From: Adiantum capillus-veneris
Taxonomy: Eukaryota > Streptophyta > Polypodiopsida > Polypodiales > Pteridaceae
Length of the DNA: 64,000 nt
Reading direction: 5' to 3'
Assembly (NCBI GenBank): GCA_014529385.2
Contig: CM043942.1
Location: 56,793,340 to 56,857,339 of the forward strand
The notes beneath the pieces were generated by a model. It had not been told where the DNA came from. It worked only from the letters and a program-made list of their open reading frames with translations, and did not search any database. How positions within the stretch are numbered: the first letter of the stretch is position 1; each line of letters begins with the position of its first letter. Shown here piece by piece: positions 1 to 10,481 of the stretch. Made by a program: the position numbers and the translations under genes.

Positions 1-370
1 AGCAACCGTAGGCCGCTTTTTGCTGCTCCAAGTAACAACAGCACTCCCAAAAGAGAACATGAAGCCACTCGTAGATCTCCTATCAACAATGCTACCTGCC
101 CAATCTGCATCTGTATACCCATACAATGCTAATGGTGCATCTGCTGCATAGAACAATGCGTAGTCAAGAGTACCTTGCACATACCTAAGTGTGCGTCGTA
201 CTCCATCCAAATGTGGCTTCCTCGAAAGCTGCATGAACTGACTCTCCAAGCCTACTGTGTAGTTCAAGTCTGGCCTCGTGATAGTCAAGTAGATTAGACT
301 ACCCACAATCTTCCTGTACATGTTGACATCCTCAACAACATCACCCTTCTCTGCACTTAGCTTTGCATTC
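1..370 (-). pseudogene. Copia-1 RT C-terminal part and RNase H start (downstream half of a split ORF)
   Basis: The minus-strand translation carries the copia signatures RKIVGSLIYLTITRPDL, YTDADWAGS and RRSTSGF, followed by VTWSSKKR. The YTDADWAG aspartate is the first acidic residue expected in copia RNase H. The frame is open through this piece and runs off the left edge. It is the continuation of the RT fragment that ends at 9113. Reading from 9113 into 370 keeps the frame after one CATTC copy is removed. RNase H would degrade the RNA strand of the hybrid in the virus-like particle, but here it is cut from its RT by TRG. Confidence 0.85.
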
Positions 371-652
371 TGTTAACCCTCACGGCACACGGACACCGTA
401 ACCGTATTATGTATTTGGTAGAGTCAGGTACCGGGCTTGTCGGACCAATAGGAAAAGGGTAGGAGTGATCGCCGATGAGAGGCGCACTTTAACTGGGACA
501 TTCAAGGGATTAGTTGGCTAAGCATGGGCGCCCAAGTGTGAATGGGGTGAGCTCCTATAAAAGCCAACTAAACCTAATTTTTACTCATTCTCTCATTTGT
601 GCAATAGAAGAGTGATCTTGCTCCATCTCCATCTTCTTCTTCTTCACCTCCT

Positions 653-691
<39 letters not shown>

Positions 692-935
692 TGTGTGTGC
701 GATCGAGCATTACGAAGGCACGACGGCGGCGAAGCGGTTGAGCACGGCACGACTGCAGCTTCTTCTTCATCGCGGCGAGGAATCCACCAAAGGCGAGCGT
801 AGAGCGGTGAGTGACACACCCTTTGTTCTCTTTGAGCTTGCTAGTTTAGGCTTGTTGTGTGCTTGGAGCCGTTTGTGGCTCGCACACGGTGTATTGGCAA
901 GTCCCTTGCTTCGACAGTGCGGCAAGGAGCGCACA
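371..935 (+). repeat. TRG 5' LTR (565 bp)
   Basis: It starts TGTTAACCCTCACGG and ends GGAGCGCACA, and matches 8522-9112. It contains a TATA box at 556 and a (TG)n(AG)n tract at about 652-686 downstream of the expected start site. The primer-binding site follows 4 bases after its end. Confidence 0.93.
556..563 (+). promoter_or_regulatory. TATA box of the TRG 5' LTR
   Basis: TATAAAAG lies in the context GAGCTCCTATAAAAGCC, and the identical context is found in the 3' LTR at 8708-8715. It would start genomic RNA about 30 bases downstream, which puts the (TG)n(AG)n tract inside the transcribed leader. Confidence 0.75.
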
Positions 936-939
936 TTTT

Positions 940-958
940 TGGCGCCGCTGCCGGGGAT
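940..958 (+). other. TRG primer-binding site, tRNA-Asp type
   Basis: TGGCGCCGCTGCCGGGGAT follows the LTR after four T bases. The complement of a plant tRNA-Asp(GUC) 3' end, from memory, is TGGCGCCGTTGCCGGGGAT, a single mismatch. tRNA-Asp priming is known in some plant gypsy lineages. Confidence 0.8.
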
Positions 959-1127
959 ATGCCCTACACTAAGCTCGGTTAGCACTTTACGCTTCCTTGT
1001 GGTGCAATTTCTATCATAGGAAAGGCAGGAAGAAGTGTGTGGAGATTTTTGTTTTTGCGTTTTCTGCATTTGCTGTCAAGTTTCAATTTCTGCTATTGTC
1101 TGCGTTTTTTCAATTTCTGTATTTTCT

Positions 1128-1250
1128 GCAAAACAAAAAAAAACAAAAAAAAAAGTTTTTTTGGAAAAAAAAATTTTGAATTTTAAAAATAAATTAAAAA
1201 AAAAAAAACGAAAAAAAAAAACGCGAGCGAGCGGCTAAATTTTTCGAAAA
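1128..1250 (+). repeat. A-rich low-complexity leader tract
   Basis: Long A runs broken by single C, G or T bases. Short frames crossing it code only for lysine-rich low-complexity peptides and are not genes. It lies in the untranslated leader between the primer site and the internal TATA. Confidence 0.7.
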
Positions 1251-1287
1251 TAAAAAACGTGACTCTTTAAACGGACGGGTTGGTTTG

Positions 1288-1295
1288 TATAAAAG
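1288..1295 (+). promoter_or_regulatory. Second TATA-like box inside the TRG leader
   Basis: TATAAAAG in the context GGTTTGTATAAAAGGGATCG, 330 bases after the primer site. It matches the 8-base core of the LTR TATA box. It may be an internal promoter that gives a short mRNA, or it may be chance in AT-rich DNA. Confidence 0.35.
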
Positions 1296-1311
1296 GGATC
1301 GGGATCATTTT

Positions 1312-1342
1312 CCCAAGCCCAAGCCCAAGCCCAAGCCCAAGC
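1312..1342 (+). repeat. (CCCAAG)n hexamer microsatellite
   Basis: Five tandem CCCAAG units lie just downstream of the internal TATA-like box, in the untranslated leader. No coding role is visible. Confidence 0.85.
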
Positions 1343-1726
1343 CTCAGTCCTCAGTCTTATGATATATACTAGACTCACTCTTATATATATACCCTACTCC
1401 CTCAAGAGAGAATGAGAGCATGTGGGACAAGTCCTCCACTCTCCTCCTTTCTCTTCCCACTTGCACCCTTAGACTTTCTAGTTTGGGCCTAGTTCCCTAC
1501 TGGAAATTGACAGTTTTAGGGATTCCGAGGGCATACAGTGACCAAACGGAGGGCTGTAAAGCACGGCACGACCCTCTGACTGATACGCTCGTTTCGAGCT
1601 ATCACACGGCCCATTCCACGACACGCTCTAAAAATTCTAGCAAAAAAACAAACAAAAAAACACGCTAAAAACTAGTCACAAGGCCTCCTAGAGCAGCTTT
1701 TTGACACCTTAGGGTATCAAAAGCAC

Positions 1727-2949
1727 ATGCACTTACGCTCTGGGCGGGTGCTAGAACACGAGCATATTGAGGGTGCCTCTATTCATATGGACACCCATTA
1801 CCCATCCACGATAAGCTCTAGACCCTCAGCGGGGACACAAGGTAGCACCACCCAAGACCCTAAAATAGCCGCTAGTGATTCCTCCTCCGACTTAGAAATC
1901 ATGGAAGCATACCCTACCCAAAACACTGAGAGAGAAGGCCATGCACCTCCCGAAGCTCCACAGCCTAGTACTAGTATGTTTAGCCGTTTCATGGAAACAT
2001 TAGGTAGAGCTACTCGCTTGGAACCTGATGCAAATGAAGCACACGAAGGGGGTGGGGAAGTGGAATCTCCTTTCACATCGCACGTGGACCCCACACCCCA
2101 AAGAGTGTCCATGTGGATATCCTACCAACTTCTTACCAAGAAGGCCCTGTTGAGCTGCCTCCTTCAGAAGTTCCCTCTAGAGTACCGTTGGTGACAAGTA
2201 AAACCACGGGGAGCAACATTGCTTCTACCTCACAAGAAACCGTTAACACGTCGACTCTAGAAGGATTGTTCATTAATGATCATTGGACATACGACCTCCA
2301 CACTGAGGTGTTGACGGATCTACACTCTGGCCACGCCTACCATGTAGGATGGATAGAGATTGTACAATCCACCTCTAGTGCCACGAGCATCGAAGATCAA
2401 CAGAAAATGATCTGTAATGTTATCCATGGCATTATTCAATCAGAAAGGCAAAACCGAGGGGTAAATATACTCTCAACTGGCCCCATGAGATTTCTGGATA
2501 CGAGCAAGGCTCAACAGTCTACTCTATCACAAATGGAGACTCCTCTAATGAGCCCCATGGACCCATCTTACGTCATTTCAATGGGGGTCTCTATGCAATC
2601 TGAGCCTCCGAGCGAAAACTTTAGCTTCCCTAACTTGGCTCAACCCTCTATTAAGGAAAACCCAGTGCTCACTCCAGGGATAAGCCTGATAGAGAATGTA
2701 CCGATGACATCTACGGTTAGCGCAGTGCCACTACCTAGTGTCGTAGTACCTAATATGGGGCCTCGACCATATGTGCCTCTAGCCCCTTATGCACACATGG
2801 CCCCCACACCTCCAATTGTACCACTTGCTTATGCTCCTCGAGTGCCGCTCCCTAGCCCTTATCCGAGTGGACCTATGCCCGTTATGTTCCATATCCTGCA
2901 TCATCCACACATATGCCAAGACCGGCACCCGTCCTTCTCCCACATATGA
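1727..2949 (+). pseudogene. TRG N-terminal Gag region, proline/serine-rich, with a frame change
   Basis: Two overlapping frames (1727-2194 and 2113-2949) cover one continuous coding stretch. The first begins MHLRSGRVLEHEH, a basic start of a kind common in plant gypsy Gag, and becomes Ser/Pro/Glu-rich. The second is Pro/Met-rich at its end (PRPYVPLAPYAHMAPTPP) and runs into the Gag domain frame that starts at 2913. I see no named domain. The frame changes near 2150 and 2930 are most simply 1-base indels in an originally single gag ORF, because the amino-acid character continues across them. Sequencing error cannot be excluded. Confidence 0.6.
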
Positions 2950-4474
2950 TTCCAAGAGTACCTCCACCGGCCCTGCCTCCTCACATAGGTGACTTGGCAG
3001 CGTTTGCTCAAACCATAGGTCGATCTATCGCGGAAAATATGCGTCATGCATCTGATAGAGAGCCTAGAAGTAAGGCAGTACAAATTGCCAAACTCACGCA
3101 AAAATTCAATGGGGACGAAGATGCTAGAAAACACATTGAAGTGTTTGAACAAGTATGTGATTCCTTAGGGGAACGCAACGAACTACATAAGTGCAATGCC
3201 TTAAGCTTGACATTAAGTGGGAAGGCTGGAGATTGGTATAGGACCCTAAGGGTGAACGAGAAAACAATCTACCCTACCCTTCGAAGGTTGTTTCTAAAGG
3301 AGTACATACGAGAAGGTGTGCTTTGGGGTGTAGCATCTCAGCTACAGAAGGCCGAATGTAAGGAAGGAGAGTCGGTAAGGGACTTCATTAGTCGTCTAAA
3401 GCACTTAAACTCTCGCTGCCCTATTTACGCTTCAAATTTTACCAACTTCTTGATCCATTCATTCGAGGGTTGAGGAATGAAGGAATCTATAATGGACTAG
3501 TGATTAGAGGTATCACAACCTGGGAAGATGTCACTGCCAATGCAATCCAATTAGAGGACAACTTGATGATAGCAGGCATGAGGGTGTCTACTGACATGAG
3601 ATCCACTAGCTCACAAGCCATTGAGTATGAACCCATGACTGCAAAGCCCATTGCCAATGAGCCAAAGGTATTTGAGACATTCTTGACAGACCTCACCAAG
3701 GCAATCCAAGAGTCTCTTAAGGATAATCGACCCCCTCAAAATAGTCACATGTATCCAAGAAGGGAGCAACAATGGTGTTCCATTTGCTTAGGTCCACATA
3801 GCACTAGTGAGTGCCCTACGTTTAGAGTAAAATTTAATGGAACTTGCAACGCATGTGGTAGGTATGGTCACCAAGCTAAGGATTGTTTAATGATCAAACA
3901 TATGATGGCAAATAGACCACCTGTAGCCTGGACGGATGCGCCTCGAGCTCCTGTATTGATGCCTGCTCCACCTGTTGAGCAACTACCGCAACACATGGTT
4001 CCTAGATCTCAAAATGTTGTACAAGCTACACCGCTACCACCTCCTGTGCTAGGACCGCAGCCCCCGCATCCAAGAGTCGCCCCTATGAACCAAGTGGGTT
4101 GCGAGCCATCAAATGCTTATCCAGATAGCTGTGAGGAGGAAATAGACACTAGTATTGCCTACGGACTTGATACATTGGAAGAATGTCCTATATACTACAT
4201 GGAAGATTGTTGGGGACAAGTCAAGCCGGTTTATCAAGCTGCTGCTCTCGCATCCAGAGGTCAAAATATCAACACCCAGGCTAGGAGGCCACCTCTTCAA
4301 TGCTACGAGTGTGGTGGACCACATCGAGCAGCGGAGTGCCCTATTAGGCTGCAAAAGAATGCTGCACAGATGCAAATGAATCAAGGGAGCACGTCTGCAA
4401 TGCCAATACTCACATGTAATCATTGTGGCATAGATCACTTGATTGCCCAATGCCCCTATAATCTAATGCCCTAA
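2913..4474 (+). pseudogene. gag: TRG Gag: retrotransposon gag domain plus four zinc knuckles, one frameshift
   Basis: The first frame (2913-3473) carries a retrotransposon gag domain with KAGDWYRTL, FLKEYIREG and GESVRDFISRL. The frame then changes near 3435, and 3470-4474 (334 codons, no internal stop) continues with LRNEGIYNGL and then zinc knuckles. At residues 126-139 there is a canonical CX2CX4HX4C knuckle. Knuckles at 103-115, 278-290 and 316-328 have the shorter CX2CX3HX4C spacing. Gag would build the virus-like particle and bind element RNA through the knuckles. The frame stops with TAA at 4472-4474, overlapping the next ATG. The 3470 frame has no ATG at the junction, which supports a frameshift rather than a separate gene. 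Confidence 0.85.
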
Positions 4475-5271
4475 TGAATTTGAAATTGATTGCTAGTGTG
4501 ACATCCCCAATACCACCCGTCACACCCGCTTATGAGATTACACGGTCCATGCTTCAAGGGCCAGGACATATCCTCGAAGAGAGAGATACCGCGTCAATTA
4601 TCCAAGCAAAGAAAAAGAAGACACGAAGGAAGAAGTCGCAGAATACGGAAAATTCAAAGCCAAGTTCCAAAACAAACATAGGAACAGGAGATGACCCCAT
4701 GTATATGAATGACCTCGAGGATGATTCAGATTCAGTCGAGACAATGGAGACTAGAACCAATACCACAAAGGGAAAGACCGACAAAGAAAACTGTAACATG
4801 GAACCAAATGAAAACCGAATAAGAGAAAACCATAAAGAGCCTCTGAAAACACCACAAGTGTTTCCAAATCCAATCCAAGACCCCCAAGATAAACCGCAGG
4901 GGCAAAAAGGGAAGAATCGTAAAAAGAAGATTGGGACGTACCCAAACCCAGTAGACGAGATTGAGCAGGTGAAACATCTAAGAGGTTTAGTGGAGGAGAC
5001 TCAAAGGAAACTAGAACCAGAACCCATGCATGTCAAAATTCATGACACAGTGTTTCCCACGCAAGTTCATCCACCCCACATGAACCATAGACCGTTAGCC
5101 ATATCTAGTATCATCCAAGAAGGGAGTGAGAACGGGACATCAGAAAGTGAGCATACACCCTTCTTGTTGGAAAGGATGTTTAGCGAAGGAATACCTGATC
5201 CCATTGAGGAATATGAGATTCCATCCTCACAGTTCCTAGTCAAGGACCTACACCCTGCAAAACGCCAATGA
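4474..5271 (+). CDS. TRG linker ORF, lysine/glutamate-rich, between Gag and protease
   Basis: A 265-codon frame starts with the ATG that overlaps the gag stop (TAATG at 4472-4476). It is hydrophilic, with a basic patch (AKKKKTRRKKSQN), acidic stretches, and PQVFPNPIQDPQDKPQGQKG. The C-terminal part (ERMFSEGIPDPIEEYEI) is less simple. No catalytic motif is visible. By position it corresponds to the Gag-protease spacer of gypsy polyproteins. It could be translated by reinitiation at TAATG, or it may simply be a former in-frame part of the polyprotein. About 160 bases separate it from the protease frame; that gap also reads like coding sequence in a shifted frame. Confidence 0.6.
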   Translation: MNLKLIASVTSPIPPVTPAYEITRSMLQGPGHILEERDTASIIQAKKKKTRRKKSQNTENSKPSSKTNIGTGDDPMYMNDLEDDSDSVETMETRTNTTKGKTDKENCNMEPNENRIRENHKEPLKTPQVFPNPIQDPQDKPQGQKGKNRKKKIGTYPNPVDEIEQVKHLRGLVEETQRKLEPEPMHVKIHDTVFPTQVHPPHMNHRPLAISSIIQEGSENGTSESEHTPFLLERMFSEGIPDPIEEYEIPSSQFLVKDLHPAKRQ

Positions 5272-5434
5272 ATGTTGCCAAACTAGTGGACTTCATGTCT
5301 TCTGAGGTCCGAACCACGATCATAGCAAAGTTGTATGGAGATCCTGAGTTATTCCTTGCACTTCGAGCATTCCTTAATGGAGAGCTACGAATGGATTACC
5401 GCAGTTTGCGCAACCAAATAGGCCTGACTCGATT

Positions 5435-6803
5435 ATGATTGATGAGGAAAATCATGTGCAATCACTTGACTTAAATGGACACGAGTCTATGATTGAGGTA
5501 CCCATTAACGAATTAGGGCAGTATTTTGAAGGCGACGAGTCTAATGCGACCCTACCCATCACTACCAAGGGATTAACTATAAAGGGAATTCTTGATGGTG
5601 GTGTGGAGTTAGCATCGTTACAAAAGATTGTTGGAATCCATGGGAAAACCCCGCCTCAGTGTTACTAACATTGTGGTAAAGATGGCAAATGGTACCATAG
5701 CCAAACCTATGGGGATGCTCAAGGATCTTAAGATCAAAGTTCTAGGACACAAGGTACGACATACGTTCATTGTAATGGATTTCTCTAAACACCTTATGAC
5801 GTATGAAATGATTTTAGGACGACCATTCATGAGGGAAGCACAAAAGGTTCATGATTGGTCTAAAAATCATGTCTATTTGCAATTCCAAGACTCTGTCCTT
5901 AGAGTGGATTTGGTGACTGGTAAGGTACACCCCTTAGGGAGTAAAACCATTATTGATCATCGCTCTGACACCACAGTTCACTCGGCCCCACTACAATATT
6001 GTTACACTTGTAAGAAGGATACAGACATTGGCCAAGATTCTCCTTATATGGATATCCTACCTGGGATGACGGAATCGAACAATGTGGATTGGGTCCACCT
6101 AGCATCAACCATAGACACTTGGGGAAATAGGGGGACGACCTGGGTAACACCTGAGGGGGATGAAATGCCTATACCCTTTAATATGCTACAAGCAATGCAT
6201 ATCGCTTCCGACAAGACTCATCCTAAGGTAACAAAGAAAACATACAAGTGGGTCCCTAAAGCTTCTTTAGTGACCATACCTAGTGCTAAAAAACAGAAGC
6301 CTTGTAAGAAACGTACCACTCGCTCCAAGAAAAGTAAGAAAATGTTGCGATGGATCCCTAAACGACTATTGGAAGCCCAAGGCTACTATCAAGGAAATGA
6401 TCAAATCTGGGTGCCAAAACGTAGATTGTGCTCTTACCTATCACCTGACCCAAGTGAGCCCAATCCCGTAGCTCCAAAACGAATCAATGATCGTGGAAAG
6501 AAAAAAATCACAGAATGCTACACACCCGCTCCCGAGCTAGTTTGGGTACCAAAGAAAGAACGATTTGTTCCACCTAGCTCAGGAAGGGGGGAGTCCCATG
6601 AAGCTTTTAGCTCCTCATGTAATACATCCATAGAGGTAAAAGCTTCTACACAGCCTCCATCTATAGTAGTGGACCTCCATGAAGCTACAAAAGAATCCAC
6701 ACCTCCACCAGTGTTCAAGAATCACCTGATGAACCACTTCAAGTTCGATCCTGGGAGAGTACCTTACCACCCTTGCCGCAACTTGACGAGGCACCTAGGG
6801 TAA
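5435..6803 (+). pseudogene. TRG retropepsin-like protease followed by a basic W[VI]PK-repeat tail
   Basis: The first frame (5435-5668) contains ITTKGLTIKGILDGGVELAS, a flap/active-site region with DGG where retropepsins have D[ST]G. DGG is common in Athila/Tat-type proteases. After a frame change near 5640 the second frame (to 6803) carries GKPRLSVTNIVVKMANGT and MILGRPFMREAQKVHDW, the conserved C-terminal lobe. The rest is Lys/Arg-rich and repeats WVPK or WIPK four times (6249, 6351, 6408, 6543). No RT follows. The protease would cleave Gag. The tail has no family I recognise. Confidence 0.75.
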
Positions 6804-8508
6804 TAGAAAACTACTGGCAAAAATCCTCACCTATTACCAACTGGAACAATTGGTTTCAAAGGGTGACAAGCTCATTTCAAATGGTATGATCTACCCAAGG
6901 AAGGGGGGAGTGTTTGCTGACAGTCATCATTCATTTGTTTCCCTCTCAACCTTTTTCCCTGACCTCTTAATCTCCGATCTTAGGGAATGTACATATAAAG
7001 CTTTATACTCCACAAAAAACAAAAAAATAAAGAGCAAGAGCAATTAGCAAACGAGTATGCACATTAAAGTCAAAACATTGACTCAGACCTACACATGTCA
7101 CATCTGGTACAGTGAAACAGAAACCTATGCCATAAAACACCTTTGATCCTCATCACTTGAGTGATGGAGGGTAGGTAAGATTAGTACGATAGGAGTGTTT
7201 CTGTTTTAGAGTTGAGAGATTAGCGAAGTTCTCTTTTCCTACTAATGTGCCTCTCCTGGAGGTATTCCTTTTGTTTCCTAGTGTGTACAGGAGAGTGTTG
7301 CTATTGATAGGATTTGGACGTTCATGGAACCTTTCTCTCGTTCACACTTCAAATCAAGCGCGACCATCAACACAAACAGGTGTTTCTTGTCCATTAGCAT
7401 TGCCCTTTAACTTTTTGCATCTATGATTGTCTGCTTTGATTGTGATTGGTAGCATAATATTCAGCGCATTGGCTTAGTATCAAACATTTAATTCGATGTA
7501 ATGTTTTGTCATAATCACTTGTCTAGGTTTAAAAATCAAGCAGTCCGACTAAGCTAGTTTGACCAAGCTAGGTATTAGAAATCTTCTCTTAATACCATGG
7601 GAATGCCTTCCTAATAAACAATGGTTACTTAGGTTCTTAATCCGATTTAGGCAGCATTGTGTGAAATGTACTAGGGCTTTCTAGTGGGCTTAACCCTAGT
7701 GACCTTTAGCGTAAGTATTATAAAGGGAGTTTACTAATGTGATGAGCCTGGGGAGGGTAACAGTGTTATATGACCCCCCAAAGTTACAAAATTTAAATGT
7801 TGAAAATGAACAAGCAAAAATCGAAGTGCCACAATGTAAAATTTTAAGCTGGAAGAGAAATCTCAGCTTGATTTGGTACTTCACTCACATGTATCGCCTA
7901 TGGTACTAGAGCCCTAGAGGTTCCCAGTGGGGCGCTTTTCCTTGAAAAGCAAAAAACCCAAGGCATACAAAATAAGCACACACATCATAATTGAATCAAT
8001 GTGAAAAGACTTGGGGGTTCAAAGAAAAAGTAATCAGTCAGGCGATGATTTCATGAGAAATTCTTTTTATGGTAGCTTAACTACAAAGTCTTCTAGATAT
8101 AGCCTCTAGTCAGCCCTCGAACATGAATACTTGGCTCTCGCGATTAAACAACTTAATTGACCACAGATAGTTAAGAAGCTTACCCATGGTATTAATATTC
8201 GATCTCTAGTGCCTTTCGACCATCAAATTAGCGATCCCAGACTTGTTTAATTTTCTACCTTTACATCTGTTTATGCATTTGATTACATTGCAATTTAATG
8301 TTCATTGCTACCAAATTGTTTGAAATTCTTTGACCAATCAATGTGTCTACCTAAAACTGCATATGCTTTTTAAGAGAATGCAATTACTGTGCCAATGTTG
8401 TTTGATTTTGCAGTGACTAAAGAAGGCTAAGGACATTCATCTCAAATGCTCTTCCACCTCGACGAACCAGCTTCAACCCAATAGCTTCCGGAGGATGGAA
8501 TCTACATC
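6804..8508 (+). other. TRG 3' untranslated region without recognisable genes
   Basis: About 1.7 kb lies where an autonomous gypsy element would have RT and integrase. All frames are short. No RT motif (YxDD, FGL), integrase motif or tRNA is visible. A polypurine stretch at about 6897-6912 resembles the terminal tract. The region is moderately AT-rich and otherwise featureless. Confidence 0.7.
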
Positions 8509-8521
8509 AGGAAGGGGGGCA
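8509..8521 (+). other. TRG polypurine tract
   Basis: AGGAAGGGGGGCA ends directly at the TG of the 3' LTR (8522). It would prime plus-strand DNA synthesis. Confidence 0.85.
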
Positions 8522-9112
8522 TGTTAACCCTCACGGCACACGGACACCGTAACCATATTATGTATTTGGTAGAGTCAGGTACCGGGCTTGTCGGACCAAT
8601 AGGAAAAGGGTAGGAGTGATCGCCGATGAGAGGCGCACTTTAACTAGGACATTCAAGGGATTAGTTGGCTAAGCATGGGGCGCCCAAGTGTGAATGGGGT
8701 GAGCTCCTATAAAAGCCAACTAAACCTAATTTTTACTCATTCTCTCATTTGTGCAATAGAAGAGTGCTCTTGCTCCATCTCCATCTTCTTCTTCTTCACC
8801 TCCTTGTGTGTGTGTGTGTGTGTGTGTGAGTGAGAGAGAGAGAGAGAGAGAGAGAAGAGAGGGAGAGTGTTGTGGCAATCGAGCATTACGAAGGCACGAC
8901 GGCGGCGAAGCGGTGAGCGTGGCACGACTGCAGTTTCTTCTTCATCGCGGCGAGGAATCCACCACGAAGGAGAGCGTAGAGCGGTGAGTGACACACCCTT
9001 TGTTCTCTTTGAGCTTGCTAGTTTAGGCTTGTTGTGTGCTTGGAGCCGTTTGTGGCTCGCACACGGTGTATTGGCAAGTCCCTTGCTTCGACAGTGCGGC
9101 AAGGAGCACACA
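8522..9112 (+). repeat. TRG 3' LTR (591 bp)
   Basis: Matches 371-935 with scattered substitutions and a longer (TG)n(AG)n tract at about 8803-8855. It ends CACACA and is followed by the CATTC target duplication. Its TATA box is at 8708-8715. Confidence 0.93.
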
Positions 9113-10481
9113 CATTCACATCCAAGGGAATAGAAATTGGCTTACAATCAGCCATACCATACTTTGACAACATGTCCAAAGCATACTGTCTCTGTGATAG
9201 CCATATACCCTCTGGAGTCCTGATCACCTCAATGCCAAGAAAGTAGCGCAACTCGCCTAAATCTTTCATTTCAAACTCCTGTTTGAGAAGACCCTTCACA
9301 TGGTCAATCTCCATAGCATTGTCACCAACAATAATAAGGTCATCTACATATATGGTAATGACCACAATCCCCACATCACTCTCACGTACATAGAGTGAAT
9401 GATCAGCATGAGCTCTCCTAAAACCAATACTGATAAGATACTTGGCAATCATGTCATACCATGCTCTAGAGCCCTGCTTCAAACCATACAAAGATTTGAG
9501 AAGTCTGCATACATAATCTGGGTAACCTGGATCGACATAACCAGGTGGCTGATCCATATACACTTCCTCTTGCAACTCACCATTCAAGAAGGCGTTCTTT
9601 ACATCCATTTGATGCATAATCCATCCTCTAGATGCAGCCACTGGCTATGACAGCTCTCACAGTCGTTATCTTTGCCACTAGAGCAAAGGTCTCCTCATAG
9701 TCTATGCCATACGTCTGTGCATAACCCTTTGCGACCAGCCTTGCCTTGTGACGCTCAATGTTACCATCAACCTTATGCTTGTTTTATACACCCATTTACA
9801 GCCAATAGCTTTCTTGCCACTTGGCAATGGCACCAACTCCCATGTGTCGTTTGCTTCCAATGCAGCCATCTCTTCATTCATTGCATCATCCCAATGCACA
9901 TTTCCAACTGCATCCTCAAAACATGTAGGCTCCACATCCTGTATCACCTTAGCCATGTAGGCTTGGTGATGCGCTAGATACCCATCATAAGTCAATTTCT
10001 GAACTGGATTTCTGACTCTATTAGATCTGCGCGGTCCTGGGTCACTCCTTTGTCCTCTAGCATCTTCTTGTACTTTCCTTACACCAGGTGTCCTGACAGC
10101 CGGGATTCCAAATTCCTCATCAAGACTTTGTTCAGAACCATTTGAATCCATGTCTACATGTGAAAAACCTGATGATGCATCAGCCATAAAGGGAGGTTCA
10201 TCAACCTTTTCCTTTCCTTTTCGTGATACATTCCCTGTACCTATTGGTGGAGTAACCTGCGTACGTAGTCTACCATTCCATGGTTTCTCAACAGAGCCAC
10301 GAGAAGAGGACTCTTGTGATCCACTCAAAACCTGTGACTGTGGCCTCACATTTTGTACAACCACATCATCTTTTACATCAGCCCCAATAGTGCCATGTGC
10401 ATTATTGTACCAGCTGCTCATCTCATCAAAGACTACATCTCTGCTCACTCGTAATTCTCGTGTAGTAGGATTGTAGCACAC
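9113..10481 (-). pseudogene. Copia-1 integrase C-terminal linker and reverse transcriptase (upstream half of a split ORF)
   Basis: The minus-strand frame 10481-9702 starts in the linker after integrase and reaches the RT start, MNEEMAALEANDTWELVPLP and GCKWVYK, where the frame breaks. The frame 9641-9113 continues the RT with MDVKNAFLNGELQEEVYM, LLKSLYGLKQ and IYVDDLIIVG. The YVDD box holds two of the catalytic aspartates. It then reads YFLGIEV and is cut by TRG after SIPLDVN. The remaining RT and RNase H are at 1-370. Frameshifts near 9760 and 9650 and the insertion make it non-functional. Confidence 0.88.

Larger units (their letters stand above)
371..9112 (+). mobile_element. TRG: non-autonomous gag-pro LTR retrotransposon, probably Ty3/gypsy-derived
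   Basis: Two near-identical LTRs (371-935, 8522-9112) start TGTTAACC and end CACA. They are flanked by the 5-bp duplication CATTC (366-370 and 9113-9117). A tRNA-Asp type primer site follows the 5' LTR and a polypurine tract precedes the 3' LTR. The 7.6-kb interior encodes Gag with zinc knuckles and a protease-like region, but I see no reverse transcriptase, RNase H or integrase. It therefore needs enzymes from another element. This architecture resembles TR-GAG type plant elements. The LTRs differ by a few percent at most, apart from microsatellite length, so the insertion is recent relative to Copia-1. Confidence 0.9.

Noticed and set aside
574-1069. ORFs on both strands across the TRG LTR, repeated at 8737-9133
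   Set aside because: They lie in LTR sequence around a TG/AG microsatellite and match no family. Duplicated only with the LTR.
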